Positions 6,738-15,133 of a stretch of DNA of 64,000 nt are shown here, in pieces (within the stretch, counting starts at the first letter, position 1; every line of letters starts with the position of its first letter). Both the position numbers and the translations under genes were made by a program. The stretch spans positions 13,962 through 77,961 of the forward strand of contig QFOD01000025.1 in NCBI GenBank assembly GCA_003241055.1, read 5' to 3'. Under the pieces are notes generated by a model. It did no database searches. It was not told the origin of the DNA and worked only from the letters and a program-made list of their open reading frames with translations. Source of the DNA: Roseateles depolymerans. GTDB taxonomy: Bacteria > Pseudomonadota > Gammaproteobacteria > Burkholderiales > Burkholderiaceae_C.

Positions 6738-7795
6738 GCATTCCGGGTACGGGTCCTCGCACGCCTCAAGACCCTGGCGATCAGGTGAGGGTGACGCCTG
6801 AGATCGCCGCGGAAGCGGCGGTGTGGATCACAGTGCTCCATGGGCCCGAACGGAATCGGGCCATGGAAGATTCGTTTCGCGAATGGCAGCAGCGCTCTCC
6901 GGCGCACCGGGAGGCGTTCGAGAAGACGACGGATGTGTGGGAGGCGATCCCGCGCAGCGAGGGCGCGCGGAAATTCATGTTGGAGAAGGAGCTTCGCGAG
7001 GCCGACCGGCCGCGCGGGCGCAGCTTCAGCTGGCGATGGGCCGCTCCCGTGTGCCTGTTGGTGCTTGCCGCCAGCGGAGCGATGTTGGTCCAGTGGCGAG
7101 AGCAGGGCGTTTACGCCACGGCCGTTGGGGAAAGCCGCTCCATCCTGCTCGACGACGGCTCGCGAATGCTGATGAACACGGACACGCATCTGCGGGTCGA
7201 CTTCGACGCCAAGCGGCGCACGGTCGAAGTCCGTGGCGGGGAGGCGTTCTTCGAGGTGGCCAAGGATCCGGGGCGTCCGTTCGTCGTGCGGGTCGCTGGC
7301 AGCGAGGTCATCGCCGTGGGCACGGCCTTCTCCGTTCGCCTTCTCGATGGACCCAAGCGGGACGACGCCGTCGTGGTGACGCTGGTGGAGGGGCAGGTGA
7401 ACGTCCGACCGACGGTCGGGGGGGGGGGCACGCTGGCGCCGAAGGAAGCCGTCACGCTCAAGCCTGGCGATCGGTTGACGCTTGACTACCGACCGAGCAC
7501 CGCCACCCATGCCGTCGAATCAAGGGTGGATCGTCCGAACCTTGAGCGGGCCATGGCCTGGAAGCGCAATGAGATCTCGTTCCAGGCGACGCCTCTGGCG
7601 ACGGCCGTCGATGAGATCAATCGGTACAGCCGAACGCAGATCACGTTGTCAAAGGACATGGGCCTGGAGCAACTCGACGTCAGCGGCGTTTTCAAGACAG
7701 GAGACAGCGTCGCTTTTGCCAATGCCGTCGCGATGTTGCATGGACTGAAGGTCCGTGAAGTGGATGGACGGCTGGAGCTGCAAAAAAGCGGCTAG
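6734..7795 (+). CDS. fecR: FecR-family anti-sigma/sigma regulator
   Basis: The ATG at 6734 overlaps the fecI stop (ATGA), giving 353 residues. The N-terminal cytoplasmic domain (DUF4880-like: EIAAEAAVWITVLHGPER, then SPAHREAFEKTTDVWEA) is followed by one membrane segment (APVCLLVLAASGAMLV). The periplasmic FecR domain includes GESRSILLDDGSRMLMNTDT, VEVRGGEAFFEVAKDPGRPF and AVGTAFSVR. A DUF4974/STN-like end contains YSRTQITLSKDM. It passes the receptor signal to FecI. The coding sequence contains an uninterrupted run of 11 G at 7418-7428 (Val-Gly4-Thr), where a one-base slip would destroy the C-terminal domain. Confidence 0.9.
   Translation: MSIPGTGPRTPQDPGDQVRVTPEIAAEAAVWITVLHGPERNRAMEDSFREWQQRSPAHREAFEKTTDVWEAIPRSEGARKFMLEKELREADRPRGRSFSWRWAAPVCLLVLAASGAMLVQWREQGVYATAVGESRSILLDDGSRMLMNTDTHLRVDFDAKRRTVEVRGGEAFFEVAKDPGRPFVVRVAGSEVIAVGTAFSVRLLDGPKRDDAVVVTLVEGQVNVRPTVGGGGTLAPKEAVTLKPGDRLTLDYRPSTATHAVESRVDRPNLERAMAWKRNEISFQATPLATAVDEINRYSRTQITLSKDMGLEQLDVSGVFKTGDSVAFANAVAMLHGLKVREVDGRLELQKSG
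7418..7428 (+). repeat. 11-G homopolymer within fecR coding sequence
   Basis: Eleven consecutive G residues lie in the second half of the fecR gene, encoding four glycines. Runs of this length are prone to slipped-strand mispairing. In this sequence the reading frame is open through the run. It could act as a phase-variation switch or be a sequencing weak point. Confidence 0.9.
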
Positions 7796-7837
7796 GGGAA
7801 GCACTGCCCATTTTTCTCTCGACAGACCCGTCATCTA

Positions 7838-7857
7838 GTTGTCAATCCGACGACAAC
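7838..7857. promoter_or_regulatory. Inverted repeat upstream of the TonB receptor
   Basis: GTTGTC and GACAAC separated by eight bases lie in the 78-base gap between fecR and the receptor gene, about 17 bases before its ATG. It could be an operator or part of the sigma-dependent promoter region. No match to a known ECF promoter was established. Confidence 0.3.
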
Positions 7858-7873
7858 ATAGAAAGGGCACGAG

Positions 7874-10800
7874 ATGCTCACAAAGCTGCCAGGCCGGAGC
7901 GGCCGACAAGCGCGCTGGCTCCCCATTCCCCTCGCCATCTCACTGCTCGTGGGTTTCCCGTGCGCCGACGCGGCCGAGCCCACGCCCGTTGCGCGCTACC
8001 AGATCGAGCAGCCTTCCCAGGACATGGGCGACGCCCTGCGGGCAATATCGCGGGTCACGGGCGTGCCGGTTACCTTTGATTCGCGGATCGTCGCGGGCCA
8101 TACCGCGAAGGCAGTTTCGGGGCGGCTCTCTGGCGCTGAGGCCATCGCGGCAGCGGTGAAGGGCACTGGGCTCGAATCCGCGGTGTCGCCAGAGGGTGTG
8201 GTGGTTGTGAGGCGGGCGGTGCAACCTGCTGGCGCTCCTTCGGCAGGCGGCGGTTCAGCTCCGCTTCGTGCCAGCGATGCGGCGTCGCAATCCACCGGTG
8301 TGCAGGCGTCGGCCGAGGAGGAAGTGGCAGGCAAGCCCGCGTCGACGCCAGCGAGCGATCCCGGCGCGGGCGAGCCCAGGGTCGAGTCGTTCACGCGCGT
8401 CGAGGTCACCGGCTCTCGGCTGCGGCGCGTTGACGCTGAAGGACCGGCGCCGGTCAACGTCTACACGCGGGACGACATCGCCAAGAGCGGTCAGCCCTCG
8501 CTGCAGCGGTTCCTGGCCTCACTCACCGAAGTGTCGGCGTCCTCGGGCGAGGGGGGCTTCAGCAACACGCTGGGGCAGGGCACTGTTCAGCTTCGCGGCT
8601 TGCCGCTCGGTTCGACGCTCGTGCTCATCAACGGTCGCAAGGTGCAGAGTGTGGGCTCGTCCTCGGGCAATGTGTTCAACCTCAACCTGATCCCCGCGGC
8701 CGCCATCGAGCGCGTCGAGGTGGTCCCACAGGGCTCGTCTGCCGTGTACGGTGGCGATGCGCTTGCCGGCGTGGTCAACGTGATCCTGAGGAAGTCGATC
8801 AACGGCAAGTCGGTCGACGTGCGTGGCGGCGCGGGGCGTGGCTACAGCGATGGCAGCGTGTCGTTGGCTGCAGGTGGGCAGGACGCTGACAGCCAGTACC
8901 TGCTGATGGCCGCCTACAGCCGCTCCACGCCGCTGTCCATGAAGCAGCGCGAGTTCTTCCTGAACGGTGACTACACCCGGTTCGGCAGCGACGACGCGCG
9001 CCTGAACTACTGCACCCCCGGCACCGTCCGCAGCATCTCGGGAAATCTGCCCGGCCTGAGCTCCAACATGGCGGTTGTTCCACAGGGAACCACGGGGAAG
9101 CCGACGATCGCCGACTTCCAGTCGACGGCTGGCACGCAGAACCTGTGCAATGTTTACACGACCGGTGCCGGTGTCGCGCTGTTCTACGGCTACGAGACGG
9201 CCTCCCTGCATGCCCTGGGCGAACGCAAGCTCTTCGGCAGCTGGTCCGCGTTCACGGAACTCACGTACCTGCGGGACCGCATGAGCGCCGGAGACTTCGG
9301 CTTGCGCCTGGGCAACGTCACCGTCCCCGCGGCAAACATCTACAACCCCTTCGGCGTCGACGTGAAGGTCACGGCGGCGCTCAGCCCCGACAACGGCACG
9401 GAGGGCCTGTCCCGGCAGACCAGCTTCACGCGGGCCTTGGTCGGCGCCAAGGGCGAGCTCGGTGGCGGCTGGGATGCTGAGGTGACGGCCTCGATGTCCG
9501 CCGACCGGGGCGGCTCGCAAAGCTGGAACATCAGGTCCAACTCCACCGCGCTGGCCGCGGCCCTCGCGTCGACGAACCCCGCAACGGCGCTGAACCCGTT
9601 CACAACGGGGCGAGTGGCGACCGACGCTGTGCTGCGCGGGATCTGGACGGACTCTGTCCGCCGCAGCGCCGGCCGCAAGGACCAAGTCACCGGCCTGGTT
9701 CGTGGCACGGTGCTTGACCTCCCGGCAGGGCCCGTCGACGCGATCTTCGGCGCCGAAGGCTCGCGCGACAGCTATGACGTCTCGACCAGCTCCGAAATCC
9801 ACACCAGACGCAGCAGCGCAGCGGTGTACGGCGAAGCCCGGGCGCCCTTGCTGCGCTCCAGCAGCGAAGGGGCAGGCCGATGGGATCTGGCAGCGCTGAC
9901 CCTCGCGGCGCGGCGTGACCATTACAGCGACTTCGGCTCAGCCAACACCTTCCAGGGCGGACTTGAGCTGCGCCCGCTGCGGAGCTTGTTGATCCGCGCG
10001 TCCGCTGCCACGTCCTTCAAGCCCCCGACGATGCTGCAGACCCATGTGAGCGAGATGTCCTACGACGCCTCGCTTTACGGCCTGGTCGACCCTGCACGCG
10101 GCGGGGAAGCCATCACGTCCGGCACGATTCTCAGGACGACCAATCCTGGCCTGCAGCCAGAGCATGGGAAGTCACGCGGCATCGGCGCGGTCTGGGAGCC
10201 AGAAGGCGGCCTGGGCTCGCGTATCGGCCTCACGTACTGGCAGCTGCGTATTCGCGACATGATCGCACTGCAGGGCATCCAGGCTGCGCTGGACAACGAA
10301 GCGCTGTTTCCCGGCCTGATCATGCGGGGGCCCTCCGTGAACGGTCGGCCCGGGGTGGTGACAAGCATCAAGAACACCGAGGTCAACTTCGGGCGCCTGG
10401 ACACCTCGGGCATGGACCTGGACATGGCATATGTCTGGCGCGCCCAGGCCGGCAAGGTCACGGTGTCCGGTGGTGCCACGCACACCAGCAAGTACGCCGT
10501 GCAGCTGGCGCCTGGCGGGGCTGTCGTTGATCGGCTGGGCCGGCGCTTCAGCGACTACTGGTCGCCTCGCTGGAAAGGACGGCTGGCCCTTGGCCTCGAT
10601 CAGGGCGCATGGAACGTGGGCCTGACGAGCCGCTACCTTGGCGCCTACAAGGACATCGGCACGAGTGACCGCGGCCTGGGCAATTTCTGGCTGCATGACT
10701 TGAGCGGTACGCTGAATCTGAAGAAGTTGTGGCCGGGCCTGCTGCCCGGGTTCAAGACGGCATCGCTGGGCGCCAGCATCGCGAACCTTGCCAATCGCGA

Positions 10801-10894
10801 GCCGCAGTTCGCGGAAGGCGCGCCGTACTACGACAACACGCAGGCGGACTGGCATGGCCGGTATGCGAGCGTAAGGCTGTCGCTGGACTGGTAG
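7874..10894 (+). CDS. TonB-dependent receptor with STN signalling domain (lasso peptide uptake)
   Basis: A 1006-residue outer-membrane receptor. A signal sequence ends near CADAAE. An STN domain follows (YQIEQPSQDMGDALRAISRV to EGVVVVRR, residues about 41-116), then a low-complexity linker of about 60 residues. The plug domain starts at VEVTGSRLRR near residue 178, with the typical VEVVPQGSSAVYGGDALAGV at about residues 281-300. A 22-strand-type barrel ends in an aromatic residue (VRLSLDW). STN-bearing receptors signal through FecR/FecI, which are encoded directly upstream. In proteobacterial lasso clusters with an isopeptidase, such receptors are taken to import the mature lasso peptide. The substrate is inferred from this context. 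Confidence 0.9.
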   Translation: MLTKLPGRSGRQARWLPIPLAISLLVGFPCADAAEPTPVARYQIEQPSQDMGDALRAISRVTGVPVTFDSRIVAGHTAKAVSGRLSGAEAIAAAVKGTGLESAVSPEGVVVVRRAVQPAGAPSAGGGSAPLRASDAASQSTGVQASAEEEVAGKPASTPASDPGAGEPRVESFTRVEVTGSRLRRVDAEGPAPVNVYTRDDIAKSGQPSLQRFLASLTEVSASSGEGGFSNTLGQGTVQLRGLPLGSTLVLINGRKVQSVGSSSGNVFNLNLIPAAAIERVEVVPQGSSAVYGGDALAGVVNVILRKSINGKSVDVRGGAGRGYSDGSVSLAAGGQDADSQYLLMAAYSRSTPLSMKQREFFLNGDYTRFGSDDARLNYCTPGTVRSISGNLPGLSSNMAVVPQGTTGKPTIADFQSTAGTQNLCNVYTTGAGVALFYGYETASLHALGERKLFGSWSAFTELTYLRDRMSAGDFGLRLGNVTVPAANIYNPFGVDVKVTAALSPDNGTEGLSRQTSFTRALVGAKGELGGGWDAEVTASMSADRGGSQSWNIRSNSTALAAALASTNPATALNPFTTGRVATDAVLRGIWTDSVRRSAGRKDQVTGLVRGTVLDLPAGPVDAIFGAEGSRDSYDVSTSSEIHTRRSSAAVYGEARAPLLRSSSEGAGRWDLAALTLAARRDHYSDFGSANTFQGGLELRPLRSLLIRASAATSFKPPTMLQTHVSEMSYDASLYGLVDPARGGEAITSGTILRTTNPGLQPEHGKSRGIGAVWEPEGGLGSRIGLTYWQLRIRDMIALQGIQAALDNEALFPGLIMRGPSVNGRPGVVTSIKNTEVNFGRLDTSGMDLDMAYVWRAQAGKVTVSGGATHTSKYAVQLAPGGAVVDRLGRRFSDYWSPRWKGRLALGLDQGAWNVGLTSRYLGAYKDIGTSDRGLGNFWLHDLSGTLNLKKLWPGLLPGFKTASLGASIANLANREPQFAEGAPYYDNTQADWHGRYASVRLSLDW

Positions 10895-10949
10895 TCCGCC
10901 GGCCTCGGCGCGGCATCGCCGCGCTTCCCTGATACGAGATCCCTCCCTT

Positions 10950-10992
10950 CGCGGCCCCTGCCTCACAGCGGGGCGGCGGGCCGCGCTTTTTT
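10950..10992 (+). terminator. Intrinsic terminator-like hairpin between receptor and isopeptidase genes
   Basis: Arms CGCGGCCC (10950-10957) and GGGCCGCG (10978-10985) are perfectly complementary and are followed by C and six T. It sits between the receptor stop and the isopeptidase start, so it should reduce read-through. The isopeptidase would then be expressed at a lower level or from its own promoter. Confidence 0.7.
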
Positions 10993-11006
10993 CTTGAAGC
11001 ATCCAT

Positions 11007-13325
11007 ATGCGTTTCTTCGTCATCGCAACCTTGTCGGCCCTGGCCATGGCGTTGCTCTCTCCCGCGATCCATGCAGCCGACGGGCCATCCGTCCGCGACA
11101 TCGTCGAGTTCACGAACGTCGTCCTGCCGCATGCACACGACGCCGAGGGCATGCGGCGGCAGACATCACCCGACGGCACGCGTGCGTTCATCGTCACCCG
11201 CAGGGCCAATGTGGCTGCGGACGTCAACCACTACGAGATCGTGGTGCTTGACCTGACGGCCCAGCGCCTGGCCGAGCGCCGACCGGCGAAGCCGGAGGTC
11301 GTGTACGCCTTCGACGCCGGGATGGACAACAACTCCGCCGATCCCGCCCTGGTACAGGTCGAGTGGTCAGACGACCGCACGTTGATATTCCGCGCCAAGA
11401 TCAAGGACGACATCTTCCAGGTCTACCAGCTGGATCTGCCGACGCGGGCCGTCGTGCAGCTGACCAGCTCAGCCACACCGGTGGTGTCGTTTGCCGTGTC
11501 GCGCGATTCGAAGCGGCTGGTCTACGCCGCACAGGTCGCCAATCCGCCGATGAAGGCGGGTGCGCACAGCATCGTCGTCGGCAACCAGTCCTTCTGGAGC
11601 GTCATGTTCGGACAGCAGTACCTCGGATCGCAGACCCGCATGTACCGCTTCTATGTGCAGGACGTGGGAGCCGGCCAGCGCTCGCGACCGCTGGGTGACG
11701 CCTTCTTCGAGGGCAACTCGGCTATTCCTGTCGTCAGCATCTCACCGGACGGGCAATGGGCCGCGCTTCCGAAGTACGAGCGCGAGCGGACGCTGGCATG
11801 GAGCCGCCAGTACCCGGGCCTGGCAGAGCGGGTTAGACAGAGCGGACCGGCGGTGCATCGGGACCCGCTTGGCTACTTTAGTGGTGCCACGTCCTTCACC
11901 GCCCGCCGGATGACCGTCTGGCGCCTGGATGACGGGCATGAACAGACCATCGTCGATGCGCCCGACGACTCCGAGATGGCGGGAGGGCAGTTCCGGCTTG
12001 ATCGCGTCTGGCAACGCTCGGGCAAGTCATTGGTACTGGCCGGCACGTATCTGCCGGCCGACGAGTACAAGAGCTCGGCGGCGGCCCATGTCATCGAGTA
12101 CTGGCCAGCAACGGGGGCCTGGAAGATCGTCGCTCGGCTCAATGGCCGCCTTCAAAGTGCGGTGGGCGTCGAAGGGCTGGTGGAGATTGACGATGGGGGC
12201 AAGCGGCGCCAATTCAGGCGGACCGAGACCGACGCCTGGGTCGAAGTGGCGCCGGTCGAACTGGCGTCGAAGTCCCCCTGGCGTATGGACGTCAAGGAAG
12301 GATTGAACGAGCCTCCCGACGTCTTCGCTGTCGGGCCGCAGAACCAGGCCGTCCGCCTGACGACGCTCAACCCGCAGTTCGATCCCAAGTCTTGGGGCAC
12401 GGTGGCCAACTACACCTGGCAGGACGCCAAAGGCCGGTCCTGGCGCGGCGGGCTGCTGGCTCCGACCGATGTGGTTCCCGGCAAGCGGCTCCCTCTTGTC
12501 ATCCAGAGCTACGGCTACTACCCGGAGAACTTCTTTCTCGACGGCCCGAACTCCTCGGTCCGTGGCGGCAAGAGCGCGTTCCCTGGGCGTGCCTTCATCC
12601 GCGAGGGCGTGTTGACGCTCGTGATGTCCATGAGCCCTGTGGGCCATGTGGGCAGGGATGCTGCCGATCAGCTGCGATTGTTCGACGAAGGTGTGCGAGG
12701 CGCGGTCGATACGCTGGTCAAGACGGGCAAGGTCGATCCAGCACGGGTCGGCATCATGGGCTGGAGCACCACGGGTGAGAAGGTGCTGAACCTCGTCACC
12801 TTCTCCGATCTCCCGGTTCGTGCCGCCACCATAGCGGATGGCGATGCCAACACCTTGTTTTCGTACACCCTGACCTACGGACGCTCCGACTCGACGTGGG
12901 CCCACAAGGAGAACCTGAATCACGGATTGCTGAATAGCGCCAATCAGGCGAACTGGGTCGGTGCCGACCCGTCGCTGAACACGGCGTGCATCAAGACCGC
13001 GCTGCGCATCGAGACCTACGGCAGGCTGGTGAAGAACAACTGGGACATCTACGCGCTGCTGCGGCGGCAGTTCAAGCCGGTGGAGATGGTGGTCTTTCCG
13101 GGCGGTACCCATGTGCTCTCGACACCGAGCGAACGTATGACCTCGCTGCAGGGGAACGTCGACTGGTTCAAGTTCTGGCTGAAGGATGAGCGGCGCTCAG
13201 CGCCGTTGCTGAGCTCGGAAACACCAGCTTCCCTGAAGGCGCAGTATGACGCGTGGCAGCAGATGGCGGCGCTGAAGCGAGCTGACGACTCCCGCCCGCG
13301 TTGCACGCTGAAGACCCTGGGCTGA
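11007..13325 (+). CDS. Lasso peptide isopeptidase (AtxE family, prolyl-oligopeptidase fold)
   Basis: A 772-residue protein with a signal peptide ending near SPAIHAADG. An N-terminal beta-propeller begins with RDIVEFTNVVLPHAHDAEGM and is followed by a C-terminal alpha/beta hydrolase domain. The nucleophile motif GWSTTG places Ser587, and PGGTHVLSTPSERM places His702. This spacing (115) is close to that reported for the Ser and His of AtxE2. I cannot place the catalytic Asp with confidence: the segment where it is expected reads RIETYGRLVKNNWDIYALLR. Such enzymes hydrolyse the isopeptide bond of threaded lasso peptides, linearising them after uptake. The location next to receptor, FecIR and lasso biosynthetic genes makes the assignment firm. 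Confidence 0.9.
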   Translation: MRFFVIATLSALAMALLSPAIHAADGPSVRDIVEFTNVVLPHAHDAEGMRRQTSPDGTRAFIVTRRANVAADVNHYEIVVLDLTAQRLAERRPAKPEVVYAFDAGMDNNSADPALVQVEWSDDRTLIFRAKIKDDIFQVYQLDLPTRAVVQLTSSATPVVSFAVSRDSKRLVYAAQVANPPMKAGAHSIVVGNQSFWSVMFGQQYLGSQTRMYRFYVQDVGAGQRSRPLGDAFFEGNSAIPVVSISPDGQWAALPKYERERTLAWSRQYPGLAERVRQSGPAVHRDPLGYFSGATSFTARRMTVWRLDDGHEQTIVDAPDDSEMAGGQFRLDRVWQRSGKSLVLAGTYLPADEYKSSAAAHVIEYWPATGAWKIVARLNGRLQSAVGVEGLVEIDDGGKRRQFRRTETDAWVEVAPVELASKSPWRMDVKEGLNEPPDVFAVGPQNQAVRLTTLNPQFDPKSWGTVANYTWQDAKGRSWRGGLLAPTDVVPGKRLPLVIQSYGYYPENFFLDGPNSSVRGGKSAFPGRAFIREGVLTLVMSMSPVGHVGRDAADQLRLFDEGVRGAVDTLVKTGKVDPARVGIMGWSTTGEKVLNLVTFSDLPVRAATIADGDANTLFSYTLTYGRSDSTWAHKENLNHGLLNSANQANWVGADPSLNTACIKTALRIETYGRLVKNNWDIYALLRRQFKPVEMVVFPGGTHVLSTPSERMTSLQGNVDWFKFWLKDERRSAPLLSSETPASLKAQYDAWQQMAALKRADDSRPRCTLKTLG

Positions 13326-13333
13326 GCAGCGCT

Positions 13334-15133
13334 TCAGCATGCACCGTGGAGCTGCTGTCGCCACAGTCGGCAGTACATGCCATCGCGTGCCAGCAGCTCG
13401 TGATGACGACCTCGCTCCCGAATACGCCCTTGGTCCAGCACGATGATCTCATCGGCGTGCGCCACGCTCGCCAGCCGGTGCGCGACGAGGATGGTCGTGC
13501 ATCCCAGGCTGGCCTCGCGCAATGTGTCCAAGACCTCGGCTTCCGTGCTGCTGTCGAGCATCGACGTGGGCTCGTCCAGCAGCAGAATCTTTGGTTGTCG
13601 GATCAGTGCCCTGGCGATGGCCAGGCGCTGACGTTCGCCACCGGACAGCTTCAGGCCGCGTTCGCCGATCAGCGTCTCGTAGCGGTCGGGCATGGACGCG
13701 ATGAGGTCGTGGAGCTGGGCGCCACGAGCTGCCCGCTCGATTTGGGCTGCAGTGGCGTTCGGCAGCCCGAGCGCGATGTTGGTCGCTATGGACGCATGGA
13801 GCAAGGTCGTGTCCTGCGGCACCAGGGCGATCCGGGACCGAAGTTCGTCGACGGGCTGGGTGGCGAGCGGGCAGCCATCTATCAGGATGCGCCCGTGCTG
13901 CGGCGAGTACAGCCTCAACAACAACCGGAACAGAGATGACTTTCCCGAGCCACTGGGGCCGACGACCGCGATGGTGGTGCCGGCCGCGATGTCCAGGTCC
14001 AAGGCGTGGATCACCGGTTGTGACCGGTCGTAGCCGAAGGTCAGGCGCTCAAATCGGATGGAGGGTGCCCGAGCCAGGCAGGCTCGTGCCTCCTTGACGT
14101 GACTCGGCGTCGGGAGTTGCTCGTCGGCAGGCTCGCGAAGAAGGTCCAGCAACGGTTGCATGAACCCGAGTGAACGGGACAGGTCCCTAGCCGCTGCCCC
14201 CAGGGCTTCCAGTGGCCTCACCATCTGCAGCAGGTAGACGCTGCTCAGCACGAAGCCCCCGACGCTCAGCGTGCCGCGTGCCACGCCATCTGACGTGATC
14301 GCAAAACAGCCTGCCAGTGAAGTTGCAAACACCGCTGTCGCAGCAAGGGATGTGCGCGTGGTTGTCAGGAAATAGCCGTGCCAGCGGCGGACCAGCGCCG
14401 AGGAAACGGTCTCCATCGTCCGCTGGGCTTGCGCTACTGCGTTGAAGCAGCGCAGCGTCTCGACGCTGTTCAGGCCATCTGCCAGTTGCCCATGAACAGA
14501 CAGGCTCGCTGCGGTGACCGCCTCAGCGTGCCGGTTCAGCCGTATCGCCCCCAGTGTGAACAGCGCCAGGTACACCGCGGCCGTGATTGCGAACAAGGCC
14601 ACCAGAGCGGGCTGCTCAAGCCGACCCAGCACCCATGCCATCACACCAAGTTCGGCGAGTACGGGGACGACGCTGTTGCACACGTGACCCACGATCAACT
14701 GTGTTCCGGCAGACGCCAGATCCAGGCTGTGCAGTACCTCGCCGCTGCGGCGTTGCAGCAGGCTGGCGAGCGGCAGGTGCAACAGGTGGCCGAAGAATCG
14801 GCGGCGCAGTGCTGCGATCAGTCGCTGGTCGACCGTGTTGATCAGCAGCGGCCGGCAGTCACCAACCAGGCGCGTGGCGCACAGCGCGGTCAGGTAGAGC
14901 GCGCCTTCAGCGAGCACGCTGGTGCTCGCCGAGGTGCTCCTTTGAGCCGACGCTGCGACGGCATCGACCAAATGCTTGAGTGCGAGCGGCGTGATCGCCG
15001 AGAGGACGCCGCCGATGATGACCGTCGCTGTGGTGGCAAGCATGTACAGCCGCAGCCTGCTGTCCGTCAGCTCCTGTATGACACGCAGGAGGGCCGCGAT
15101 GCCGTGCAGTCGAGGCATGGTCGAACTGCCCAC
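13334..15133 (-). CDS. Lasso peptide ABC exporter (D protein)
   Basis: A 599-residue half-transporter with an N-terminal six-helix membrane domain and a C-terminal ATPase. Walker A is GPSGSGKS (residues 392-399), the signature LSGGERQR begins at 496, and Walker B is ILLLDEP at 516-522. The frame can open at a GTG directly after the cyclase stop (15133) or at an ATG at 15118. It is the last gene of the A-B-C-D operon and exports the mature lasso peptide, which also gives self-protection in known systems. It converges on the isopeptidase gene with only eight bases between stops. Confidence 0.9.
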   Translation of the reverse strand: MGSSTMPRLHGIAALLRVIQELTDSRLRLYMLATTATVIIGGVLSAITPLALKHLVDAVAASAQRSTSASTSVLAEGALYLTALCATRLVGDCRPLLINTVDQRLIAALRRRFFGHLLHLPLASLLQRRSGEVLHSLDLASAGTQLIVGHVCNSVVPVLAELGVMAWVLGRLEQPALVALFAITAAVYLALFTLGAIRLNRHAEAVTAASLSVHGQLADGLNSVETLRCFNAVAQAQRTMETVSSALVRRWHGYFLTTTRTSLAATAVFATSLAGCFAITSDGVARGTLSVGGFVLSSVYLLQMVRPLEALGAAARDLSRSLGFMQPLLDLLREPADEQLPTPSHVKEARACLARAPSIRFERLTFGYDRSQPVIHALDLDIAAGTTIAVVGPSGSGKSSLFRLLLRLYSPQHGRILIDGCPLATQPVDELRSRIALVPQDTTLLHASIATNIALGLPNATAAQIERAARGAQLHDLIASMPDRYETLIGERGLKLSGGERQRLAIARALIRQPKILLLDEPTSMLDSSTEAEVLDTLREASLGCTTILVAHRLASVAHADEIIVLDQGRIRERGRHHELLARDGMYCRLWRQQLHGAC

